From a virus: 64,000 nucleotides of DNA. Numbering within the stretch: the stretch's first letter is position 1; each line of letters opens with the position of its first letter. Under the pieces are notes generated by a model that saw only the letters and a program-made list of their open reading frames with translations, was not told the origin of the DNA and did no database searches. Shown here piece by piece: positions 40,484 through 46,658 of this stretch. Made by a program: the position numbers and the translations under genes. The stretch lies in IMG/VR virus record IMGVR_UViG_3300013102_000002, positions 62,001 through 126,000 of that record; one strand, 5' to 3'.

Positions 40484-41468
40484 AATATATGAAGATGGAT
40501 TTTTTAATGAATCCCATAAAGAAATGTATCTTAAAGATCTAAGTGAAAAAACTTACGTGTCCTATGCAAGAGTCCTAAAAAGAGCACGATATGTAGAAGA
40601 ACAATTAGGTAAAGACCTATATAACTTTAATGTGTCTGAGATAGAACAACTACTTACATTTATGTCGCCTGGGTCTTATTCAGTAAGCGGTGGAAACATA
40701 AACGTAATTAGAACTTATATAAGATGGGCAATTCAACAAGACTTAAGAGTTGATAACATCAATCCGTTAGACTCCGTTATCAGTGATGAATTTATAAACA
40801 AGTTTATTGACACAACAAACAAGAAACTATTTACCGAAGAAGAAATTAATACAATCGTTGGTGGACTACAAAGCTTCCAGGATGCAGCAATAATACAATG
40901 TCTGTTTGAGGGAATAATGGGACATGAGTACTCTGAGATTTTAAACATACTCAAAGGCGATGTAGATAGGGATAGTACTAAACTAGAGGTAAGAAATTCT
41001 CCAGCATCAGGACCAATGGAAAGAAGAGTAGCCGAAGTGAGTCCTAAATTAATGAACTTACTGTACAGTGCAGCAAACGAGACAGAATACTTAAAGTTTA
41101 ATGGGATGAGTAATTCTAAAGCTCAGAGAATCGAATTAATCGAGAATGAGTATGTATTTAGATCGGTTAAACTCAGAGTGGTTAATTATGAAAGAGCAAG
41201 TAATCATTTAGTGTTAAGAAGAATAAAGAGTATTAGGGAATGGTATGGATATCCTCATCTAACTGCAACAGGAATAAAAAACTCAGGTATGCTTAAGATG
41301 GCTAGAGATCTTTATGTAGTAAATAAGACTTTAACCCGAGAAGATATAAATAAGATTTGTAAACGATTTGGAGCGAACGCAATTGCTACAACAAGGCTCA
41401 CAAAAGACTTTTTAAATGTAGATACAATCAGGTCGCTTTATCCAGAAGTAGATGAAGAACAAGCCTAA
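40473..41468 (+). CDS. Integrase-fold protein lacking catalytic residues (MrpR-like)
   Basis: 331 residues, close to the 325 of the SPbeta master repressor MrpR (YopR), a DNA-binding protein with tyrosine-recombinase fold and no recombinase activity. The N-terminal core-binding domain (about 15-100: DLYNFNVSEIEQLL... IRTYIRWAIQQ... NINPLDS) is followed by a catalytic-like fold where key residues are lost: the usual Arg of TGLRxSE is replaced in EGIMGHEYSE (about 146-155), and HxxR is replaced in the ATGIKNSGM segment (about 265). No nucleophilic Tyr in context. It is therefore likely a DNA-binding regulator. The coupling to the DGQHR gene and position before the Agr cassette support a lysogeny role. 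Confidence 0.78.
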   Translation: MSNKIYEDGFFNESHKEMYLKDLSEKTYVSYARVLKRARYVEEQLGKDLYNFNVSEIEQLLTFMSPGSYSVSGGNINVIRTYIRWAIQQDLRVDNINPLDSVISDEFINKFIDTTNKKLFTEEEINTIVGGLQSFQDAAIIQCLFEGIMGHEYSEILNILKGDVDRDSTKLEVRNSPASGPMERRVAEVSPKLMNLLYSAANETEYLKFNGMSNSKAQRIELIENEYVFRSVKLRVVNYERASNHLVLRRIKSIREWYGYPHLTATGIKNSGMLKMARDLYVVNKTLTREDINKICKRFGANAIATTRLTKDFLNVDTIRSLYPEVDEEQA

Positions 41469-41489
41469 AACTTGTTCTTCTTTTTTTGT
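41453..41489 (+). terminator. Rho-independent terminator of the MrpR-like operon
   Basis: Perfect 10-bp stem GAAGAACAAG/CTTGTTCTTC with a CCTAAAA loop and seven Ts. The stop codon of the MrpR-like gene lies in the loop side. Confidence 0.9.
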
Positions 41490-41498
41490 TTAAAAGTG

Positions 41499-41527
41499 TT
41501 GACTTTGGCTTTTACGCATGATATATT
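41499..41527 (+). promoter_or_regulatory. Promoter of the Agr-like cassette
   Basis: -35 TTGACT (41499-41504), 17 nt, -10 TATATT (41522-41527), then a leader with AATACATATATT. It is strong and lacks the AT box. I see no obvious pair of LytTR-type direct repeats next to it. Confidence 0.82.
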
Positions 41528-41591
41528 GAGTACATAAGAAATACATATATTTATTAATTAAAACAACATCATAAAAGGAGACAAGAGAAAG

Positions 41592-42248
41592 ATGCTAGAT
41601 GCGATTATTTATGTAGGGTTTGCAGCAATTGAAGTTTACTCAATTATGTTTTTGATAATGTCAATTGCAAGGATGAATATTTTTGAATACATAAAGGAGT
41701 CTACGGTAGGAGTAGTGATTGTTTCGATCTGCACTTACTTATTTAAAGAATCTACGATATTGAGTCAGATATCTCCTATGATATGTCTCCTGCTGTTTTT
41801 ATCAATTTTAATCTTTATCTTTAGGGTTTCAACAATCCACTCAATAATCATTGTGTTGATCGGATACATAACATGCCTTATTATACAGGGAGTATTTATC
41901 TTTATTCCAACAATTTTTTCAAACTTAACCTTTGACGAAATAAAAGCCAACGATACTCTGAGATACTCCTTTCAAACAATTAATGCAATAATCATCTTCT
42001 CCCTGGGGCATTTTCTTAGAAAGAAAAACATTGGATTTTTATTTGTTCCTTATGCACCATCATTTAAGTTTAAAATCACAAAAACAAATTTGAATATCGT
42101 CTATCTATTGATACTTGCAGTACTCGCATTAAGTTCAATTCTAGAGATCGGTAAGATGTACATTGGAATCTTTATGCTAATCATTCTGTTTAATTTCGCG
42201 CTATTTATGGGACTGAGAAGAGAAAGAGGGTCGGTTAAGTTTGATTGA
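41592..42248 (+). CDS. AgrC-like membrane sensor domain without kinase
   Basis: 218 residues, ATG at 41592 after AAAGGAGA. Six to seven hydrophobic helices are visible: about 4-25, 36-52, 60-80, 82-110, 126-143, 170-188 and 192-208. The protein stops at a short basic cytosolic tail (GLRRERGSVKFD), where an AgrC histidine kinase would continue into its DHp and ATPase domains. Position at the head of an operon with AgrB and AgrD makes a peptide receptor the simplest reading, though a role in export or immunity is possible. The stop overlaps the agrB TTG start by 8 nt. Confidence 0.72.
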   Translation: MLDAIIYVGFAAIEVYSIMFLIMSIARMNIFEYIKESTVGVVIVSICTYLFKESTILSQISPMICLLLFLSILIFIFRVSTIHSIIIVLIGYITCLIIQGVFIFIPTIFSNLTFDEIKANDTLRYSFQTINAIIIFSLGHFLRKKNIGFLFVPYAPSFKFKITKTNLNIVYLLILAVLALSSILEIGKMYIGIFMLIILFNFALFMGLRRERGSVKFD

Positions 42249-42777
42249 TAAAATATGCGGATTGGCTACAAACTATTTTCATAAATATGATGGAATGCCC
42301 GAAAAAGACGTAATAGAATATTCGCTTAAATTCATCTTAACAAATATAATTACATTTCTATTAATTATAGCATTGGGACTGACAACTGGGAATATCATCA
42401 ATGTTCTTATTGCTGCATTATCTTTTTCTTTACTAAGAGTTTTCTCTGGGGGGATACACATCAAAAACCCCGATTTATGTATATTAACATCTTTGACTGT
42501 GGTTTATGCATTAGCAAATCTACCAAGTTATATTAGTCCTGAATATGTAAAAGTTTTTATGGTCATTACTTTTCTATTAGTAATTATATATGCTCCTTCA
42601 AAAATAGAAGATCACTCTATATTAAGAAAAGAAAAGCACTATATATTTAAAATAATTTCCATAATTATAGTGTTTGCTGGAATCATTGGCAAGAATGAAA
42701 TTATACAGTTTTCTTTTTTTGTGCAAAGTCTAACCCTCATCAATATTCGCATGAAGGGGGGTGAAATTAATGAATAA
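42241..42777 (+). CDS. agrB: AgrB-family peptide-processing membrane protease
   Basis: 178 residues; TTG start at 42241 with AGAGGG about 12 nt upstream and translational coupling to the previous gene. AgrB cuts the AgrD propeptide at the C-terminal side of the signal part and helps ring closure. The family signature is intact: R66, G70-G71, H73 and C80 (LRVFSGGIHIKNPDLC), with the catalytic His-Cys spacing of 7 as in S. aureus AgrB (H77, C84). Four to six membrane helices; the later APSKIEDHS motif also fits the family. The 3' end overlaps agrD by 8 nt. Confidence 0.93.
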   Translation: MIDKICGLATNYFHKYDGMPEKDVIEYSLKFILTNIITFLLIIALGLTTGNIINVLIAALSFSLLRVFSGGIHIKNPDLCILTSLTVVYALANLPSYISPEYVKVFMVITFLLVIIYAPSKIEDHSILRKEKHYIFKIISIIIVFAGIIGKNEIIQFSFFVQSLTLINIRMKGGEINE

Positions 42778-42904
42778 ATTCATGAAGAAAATTGCGCCAG
42801 TAATGGGCACACTGTTTTCAGCAGTTGCAGTTCTAAGCACAGCTTCGACCGCATCTGCTTTGTGGCTCGGTAGTAATCCGGCTCCAAAGAGTTTGAGAAA
42901 GTAA
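42770..42904 (+). CDS. agrD: AgrD-like cyclic autoinducer propeptide, serine type
   Basis: 44 residues; ATG at 42770 after a GGGGGGTG. It has the AgrD plan: basic amphipathic N-terminus (MNKFMKKIAPVMG), a hydrophobic small-residue stretch, then the signal part and the C-terminal recognition tail with P39-K40-S41-L42. Aligned with S. aureus AgrD, where the ring C-D-F-I-M precedes DEVEVPKEL, the ring here would be S29-A-L-W-L33 followed by GSNPAPKSL. There is no cysteine in the protein, so a lactone through Ser29 is predicted. The exact N-terminus of the mature peptide cannot be read from sequence. Confidence 0.88.
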   Translation: MNKFMKKIAPVMGTLFSAVAVLSTASTASALWLGSNPAPKSLRK

Positions 42905-42921
42905 AATTTAGGCGAATCGTC

Positions 42922-42946
42922 TCCTCCCATTTATATAGTGGGAGGA
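42922..42946 (+). promoter_or_regulatory. Perfect hairpin between agrD and the LytTR gene
   Basis: TCCTCCCA (42922-42929) and TGGGAGGA (42939-42946) form an 8-bp stem around TTTATATAG. There is no T-run, so it is not a classic terminator. Its right arm holds a GGGAGGA, so it may hide a ribosome binding site, or mark RNA processing that separates agrD from the regulator gene. Confidence 0.6.
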
Positions 42947-42973
42947 TATGCCGCCAAATTGGAGGCTATTATT

Positions 42974-43363
42974 TTGGGCGATAGAATAATGGTTATCAAA
43001 GTTGAAATAGATCTGAAAAAAAAGGAATACATAACCGGGGAAGCCCAATGGCTAGAAGTAGAAAAAATATTGAATACAAGAGTTGAAAGAATAAAAGGAC
43101 GAGACAAAATCATAATCAATACTACAGAAGGGTTGTTTTTTTATAATGTACTAGCAGACAACTTCACATCTTTAATGTCGGAATTAAATGGATTTGAAAT
43201 AGCTGATAGAGGTGTAATCGTTAATCTTGAGAATGAGGTTGCTCTTGACCTAGATAAAAGAGTTATTGTATTTGAAGACTATCCTAGTATCATAGCTCCA
43301 GTGGGAGGATCACGACTTCCTGATATTAAGAAGTTAATAAAAAAATGGGTACTAAAAAAGTAG
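42974..43363 (+). CDS. Stand-alone LytTR DNA-binding regulator
   Basis: 129 residues from TTG 42974, 8 nt after GGAGG (42961-42965); a GTG at 42938 and ATG at 42989 are alternatives. The sequence follows the LytTR beta-beta-beta plan of AgrA/ComE: a strand with VERIKGRDKIIINTTEG, then LMSELNGFEIADRGVIVNLENEVAL, DKRVIVFED, and a last segment RLPDIKKLIKKW, equivalent to RxHRSYIVNL and the PVSRxxxxxLKxxL tail. There is no N-terminal receiver domain with a phospho-acceptor Asp; only about 20 residues precede the domain. It is the likely output of the cassette. Confidence 0.78.
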   Translation: MGDRIMVIKVEIDLKKKEYITGEAQWLEVEKILNTRVERIKGRDKIIINTTEGLFFYNVLADNFTSLMSELNGFEIADRGVIVNLENEVALDLDKRVIVFEDYPSIIAPVGGSRLPDIKKLIKKWVLKK

Positions 43364-43370
43364 TACTCAT

Positions 43371-43439
43371 TAAAAAATAAATATATATAAGTTAAATCGT
43401 TAATCAACCATTGCAATAAAGAAATATTAAATGTATAAT
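43371..43439 (+). promoter_or_regulatory. Promoter upstream of the second LexA-like box
   Basis: AAAAAATAAATATATATAAG is followed about 20 nt later by -35 TTGCAA (43411-43416), 17 nt, -10 TATAAT (43434-43439). The LexA-like box lies at about +5 to +18. Confidence 0.7.
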
Positions 43440-43448
43440 TAATAAATA

Positions 43449-43462
43449 AGAACATTTGTTCC
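43449..43462. promoter_or_regulatory. LexA-like (SOS) box after the Agr cassette
   Basis: AGAACATTTGTTCC contains GAAC-N4-GTTC. It sits just downstream of the -10 at 43434-43439. Its inverted sequence (GGAACAAATGTTCT) is nearly the same as the box at 35822. Confidence 0.68.
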
Positions 43463-43520
43463 TGTTTTCATCATCCGACACGAACCGACAAATTATAACC
43501 TCCGAAGAAAAATATGGCAA

Positions 43521-43546
43521 TTGTCAACACTAAAGTTGTTGCACAA
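43521..43546. repeat. 26-nt regulatory element, copy B (inverted)
   Basis: TTGTCAACACTAAAG followed by TTGTTGCACAA; reverse complement matches 35766-35791 with 3 differences. The pair brackets the 35.8-43.5 kb module. Confidence 0.6.
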
Positions 43547-43555
43547 TTATCGTAT

Positions 43556-43584
43556 TGAAATAGTATCACATTAGATATATGATA
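43556..43584 (+). promoter_or_regulatory. Promoter of the 43.7-kb gene
   Basis: -35 TTGAAA followed by 17 nt (TAGTATCACATTAGATA) and -10 TATGAT, then TATTTACC. It lies just downstream of the 26-nt element. Confidence 0.62.
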
Positions 43585-43612
43585 TATTTACCACTTATGA
43601 GTGAGGGAGCCG

Positions 43613-43699
43613 ATGTCTATTTTTCAACTCAGATATGATAGTAGTAACAACGGGGAGCATTTCAAAAAAGAGGGGATACGCACATGCACTTATCAATGA
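43613..43699 (+). CDS. Possible 28-codon leader ORF
   Basis: ATG at 43613 with GGGAG 4 nt upstream; the frame ends at 43699 inside the start of the next gene. It could be a regulatory leader peptide. Confidence 0.35.
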   Translation: MSIFQLRYDSSNNGEHFKKEGIRTCTYQ

Positions 43700-44076
43700 T
43701 CAGAGAACTCTCGATGGCACTAAACGTTGATTCTAATGCTGCTGGTTTCTGGAATAACGTACGTTATCTATTTAAAACAGATGATGAGGTCAGGTCATTA
43801 CTGCATGAGTGTGCTGGGAAATCGAGAAGAGAAATAGATAAGTATATTTCAAAAGTAAGGAATGAAAAAATAAAAAAGTATCGTTTTCTGTCTTTAAATG
43901 ATTTTGTAAGTAGCTTCAATGTCGATAAGATTACTGCTCTCGAAAGGATGTTCCAAGAGCCAATTGATATTTCGAAACTATCCAAATTGACTACCAATGA
44001 CCCAACCCGCATATTCACTATACATAGCAACCTACCACTTGCGGTGTGGTTCATGAGTTTTGTAATCTATTTGTAG
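43684..44076 (+). CDS. Hypothetical protein downstream of a LexA-like box
   Basis: 130 residues; ATG at 43684 after GAGGGG. Helical and basic (SRREIDKYISKVRNEKIKKYRFLSLNDF), with a hydrophobic C-terminal stretch (LPLAVWFMSFVIYL, about 117-130). No family recognised. Two promoters, an SOS-like box and the 26-nt element lie upstream, so it is likely induced on DNA damage; an anti-repressor or inducer role is possible but only inferred from position. Confidence 0.68.
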   Translation: MHLSMIRELSMALNVDSNAAGFWNNVRYLFKTDDEVRSLLHECAGKSRREIDKYISKVRNEKIKKYRFLSLNDFVSSFNVDKITALERMFQEPIDISKLSKLTTNDPTRIFTIHSNLPLAVWFMSFVIYL

Positions 44077-44117
44077 TTGTAGTAGAGTATTTGTGAAATT
44101 ATGCACGTTATTGTAAG

Positions 44118-44140
44118 CCGGGAGTAAAATCCCGGTAAAA
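44118..44140 (+). terminator. Hairpin after the 43.7-kb gene
   Basis: CCGGGA/TCCCGG with a 6-nt loop, followed by TAAAACAATTT; a weak terminator. Confidence 0.55.
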
Positions 44141-44143
44141 CAA

Positions 44144-44198
44144 TTTAATAAATAAATATATAAAAAGTATTGACGCATTTAAATTGACGGAGTATATT
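44144..44198 (+). promoter_or_regulatory. Box-type promoter of the tRNA and SSB-like operon
   Basis: AT box TTTAATAAATAAATATAT displaced 9 nt from -35 TTGACG (44170-44175), then 17 nt and -10 TATATT (44193-44198). Confidence 0.72.
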
Positions 44199-44268
44199 AA
44201 AGAAGAAGAGAGAAACAAACAAAAGCAAATCTTAATGAAGTTAATAATTTTATCAAGAAATTTAATGT

Positions 44269-44342
44269 GGGTCTTTCGTCTAATTGGTTAAGGCTTCTAT
44301 CTCATAAATAGAATAATGCCCGTTCAAGTCGGGTGAGACCCA
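44269..44342 (+). tRNA. tRNA with CAU anticodon (Met elongator or Ile2)
   Basis: A full cloverleaf can be drawn over 74 nt: acceptor GGGTCTT/GAGACCC (one T-G), D arm GTCT/AGGC with GGTTA loop, anticodon arm TCTAT/ATAGA with loop CTCATAA (anticodon CAT), T arm GCCCG/CGGGT with loop TTCAAGT, discriminator A. CCA is not encoded. The anticodon stem lacks the GGG/CCC of initiators. The choice between elongator Met and lysidine-modified Ile2 cannot be made by eye. It lies in the leader of the SSB-like genes and would need processing from their transcript. Confidence 0.9.
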
Positions 44343-44470
44343 TAGAATTAAAATGCCATGCGAAAGCATGTTGAATATATAGTCTTACGTAAGTGAGGTT
44401 ATAGATATTCTAATACTGAAAGGTGGTGAACCGACAAACTCAGTTTTGTACGATACATATAGAAGTGGGT
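44343..44470 (+). other. Untranslated leader after the tRNA
   Basis: Contains a GAAA-capped hairpin CATGC/GCATG at 44355-44368 and a palindrome CTTACGTAAG near 44386. A short ATATAGTC string recalls the S segment of group I introns, but the rest of such an intron is not found. A similar untranslated stretch with GCATAGTC follows the next gene (45417-45543). Possibly structured RNA. Confidence 0.3.
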
Positions 44471-44477
44471 AAGAATA

Positions 44478-45416
44478 ATGAGTTTACAACCAACATACGG
44501 AAATTTCGAAGTAAGAGGTATTGTAACCGGAATGTTAAACTCCAAAGCATATAGTGATGGAGACATGCAGGATGGACAATGGAACAGGGTTCAGTTTGGT
44601 GTAAAGGTTAGTAACAATGCGTTCGTTTATGTCGAACTAATGGGGAATAAAACAAGTAAGATAAAGATGTTTAAAATTGATCCAATGACGAAGAGATATG
44701 ATAAAAATAATCACATAATGGTTAACTGGGATGAAAAGTATAGTCAGAAGTATAATGGCTATAAATACTTCCAACCAGTAAAGATTAATCTTTTAGGGTT
44801 AGATGCCGAAGATGTTCAATTGATCGGATATGACGCTGCTGAATACATCAGAGATAACCTAAAAGATGGTACATACATATTGATCAAAGGTTCGTTACGA
44901 TTTAATGAATACAAAGGCGATACTCAAGAAAATTTTATCATCAAAGAAATATATATTATGGATCAGAATGAGTTATCAAATGAAGCTTATTTTGCCCAGG
45001 AGATTGTTTATATGGGAATTGAAGATATAAACAAGTCAAAGTGTAAAGTAAATTCAAAATTGATTGTTCGTAATTCCGATGGATTTGATATCATCCCCTA
45101 CTCTTTTTTCATTAATAATAAAGATAGTAAGATGAAAAGTGTTTATGATTACTTCAAAGATAATATTCAGATTGGATCAACTTTAAAAGTTCATGGTTTG
45201 ATTAGGAATTATGTTCCTATGACCTGGACATATGAAGGGCAAGAACTTATATGTGGTTCTGCGGTTAAAGAATTGGAGATTACAGGGGGGAATATATCTT
45301 CATTGGTTCAAGGCAGATATATTCCTGAAGAACTGGAATCGAACATTATTCAAGGTTCACCGTTTGAGGATGATTCGCAAACACATGATAAAGGAGTAAA
45401 CAAATTTGGGTTCTGA
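44478..45416 (+). CDS. OB-fold ssDNA-binding-like protein
   Basis: 312 residues; ATG at 44478. The N-terminal 110 residues look like an SSB-type OB fold (NFEVRGIVTGMLNSKAYSDG... WNRVQFGVKVSNNAFVYVELMG), and a second OB-like part follows (about 170-275: KSKCKVNSKLIVRNSDGFDIIPYSFF). It has the same two-part layout as the next gene, so the two are probably ancient paralogues. Its C-terminus (VNKFGF) is not the acidic SSB tip, so it may not recruit the usual SSB partners. Confidence 0.68.
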   Translation: MSLQPTYGNFEVRGIVTGMLNSKAYSDGDMQDGQWNRVQFGVKVSNNAFVYVELMGNKTSKIKMFKIDPMTKRYDKNNHIMVNWDEKYSQKYNGYKYFQPVKINLLGLDAEDVQLIGYDAAEYIRDNLKDGTYILIKGSLRFNEYKGDTQENFIIKEIYIMDQNELSNEAYFAQEIVYMGIEDINKSKCKVNSKLIVRNSDGFDIIPYSFFINNKDSKMKSVYDYFKDNIQIGSTLKVHGLIRNYVPMTWTYEGQELICGSAVKELEITGGNISSLVQGRYIPEELESNIIQGSPFEDDSQTHDKGVNKFGF

Positions 45417-45543
45417 TGAAAGGATGTGAGGGCATAGTCAATTCAATGCGAAGTCCACCGATGTAATGAAGTGCCGCAAAATTAACCTTATACTTAAAAC
45501 TTTAAAAAACTAAACTTATACATATGGGAGAGATAAATTAATA

Positions 45544-46560
45544 ATGACAACCGAAAACAAAAAACTTCAAGAGGGCATTAATAATATTCACATCGAAGGC
45601 CTGGTAAAGGAAATTCGTATTGAAGAAAAGCCCATCGGCGGAAAAGATGCTATTTCTGGAGAAATTGATATCCAAGTTACCCCAGATTCAATTCATACAA
45701 TCAACGTATTTTCCTATAAATTGACTCAAGAAGGTAAGGTTAGTGGATTGTATAAAACGCTCGTTACAATTCGAGATGAATACAAAACTATTGATGCAGA
45801 CGGAATTGATAATGCAGACAAGGTGCGAGTTGAAACATCGGGTAAATTTGACAACGGTAAAGTTAGCAAAAATGAATATGTTGGTCAAGATGGAGAATGG
45901 AAGTCGTTCCCTCGTCTGACTGCAAAATTTGTAAATCGCCTAAAGGCTGGAGAAGTATTTGAACCACAAGCAAAATTCAACCTGGAAGTTGCGGTTGCTG
46001 GAACTAAAGAAGAAGTTCGTAATAACGAAGAAACTGGACGGCTTATTCTTAAAGGCTATATTGTTAATTTTCAAGATCAGAAAGACGACTTTAAGAAGAT
46101 TTATCCGTTTGACTTCATTGTTGAAAATCCAACATCCGTAAAGTATGTTCAGAATAATTACGAAAAAGGTCAAACAGTTAAGATTCATGGGGATATCGTT
46201 AACAGCAAAATTGTCACCAAACGTCTTGTAGAAGTGGGATTTGGAGATCCTCAAGAAGAAATTGAGCGTAAAGAAGTACGTGAGTACATTATTGTTTCCG
46301 GTACACCTCCATATGACGAAGATGATAAAAATGCTTTTGATGCTGTACTTATTCGTGAAGCACTAAAAAAACGTGAAGCTGCAATTGAAAAGAAAAAAGA
46401 AGAAAAAGCAAATGGAAATAATAATTCATCAAATTCAAATGGTGGATTCGGTGGTTCAAGCTCTAGTCAGGCAAAGAATCTTCAAAATCCATTTGGGAAT
46501 GATCCGTTTTCGGGAGACGGTAAACCGCTAGACATTTCGGACGCAGACTTGCCGTTCTGA
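45544..46560 (+). CDS. Large SSB-like protein with canonical acidic tip
   Basis: 338 residues; ATG at 45544 (AGGAG-poor leader, GGGAGAG about 15 nt upstream). An N-terminal OB-like region (IHIEGLVKEIRIEEKP...), a second OB-like region (about 150-235), then a Gly/Asn/Ser-rich linker (about 285-320) and the C-terminal tip DISDADLPF, almost identical to DISDDDLPF of Bacillus SSB, which binds PriA, RecG, RecO and others. It is twice as long as SSB. Role: coats ssDNA during replication or recombination and recruits host proteins through the tip. Confidence 0.85.
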   Translation: MTTENKKLQEGINNIHIEGLVKEIRIEEKPIGGKDAISGEIDIQVTPDSIHTINVFSYKLTQEGKVSGLYKTLVTIRDEYKTIDADGIDNADKVRVETSGKFDNGKVSKNEYVGQDGEWKSFPRLTAKFVNRLKAGEVFEPQAKFNLEVAVAGTKEEVRNNEETGRLILKGYIVNFQDQKDDFKKIYPFDFIVENPTSVKYVQNNYEKGQTVKIHGDIVNSKIVTKRLVEVGFGDPQEEIERKEVREYIIVSGTPPYDEDDKNAFDAVLIREALKKREAAIEKKKEEKANGNNNSSNSNGGFGGSSSSQAKNLQNPFGNDPFSGDGKPLDISDADLPF

Positions 46561-46596
46561 GTAACAAATAAAAATAAGATATGAGTAATTAAATTA

Positions 46597-46621
46597 TGGG
46601 GCAGATTTAAAGTCTGCCCCA
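46597..46621. repeat. Inverted repeat between SSB-like and ATPase genes
   Basis: TGGGGCAGA/TCTGCCCCA, 9-bp perfect stem with a 7-nt loop. No T-run follows, so more likely an mRNA stabiliser or partial terminator. Confidence 0.6.
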
Positions 46622-46658
46622 ACCATAAAAAACATACATAGAGGAGATAGATATATAA

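Noticed and set aside
44343-45543. Group I intron, suggested by ATATAGTC at 44378 and GCATAGTC at 45437
   Set aside because: I could not find the matching P7 partner GACTA at proper distance nor P3/P8 pairings, and the ORF between is an intact OB-fold gene.
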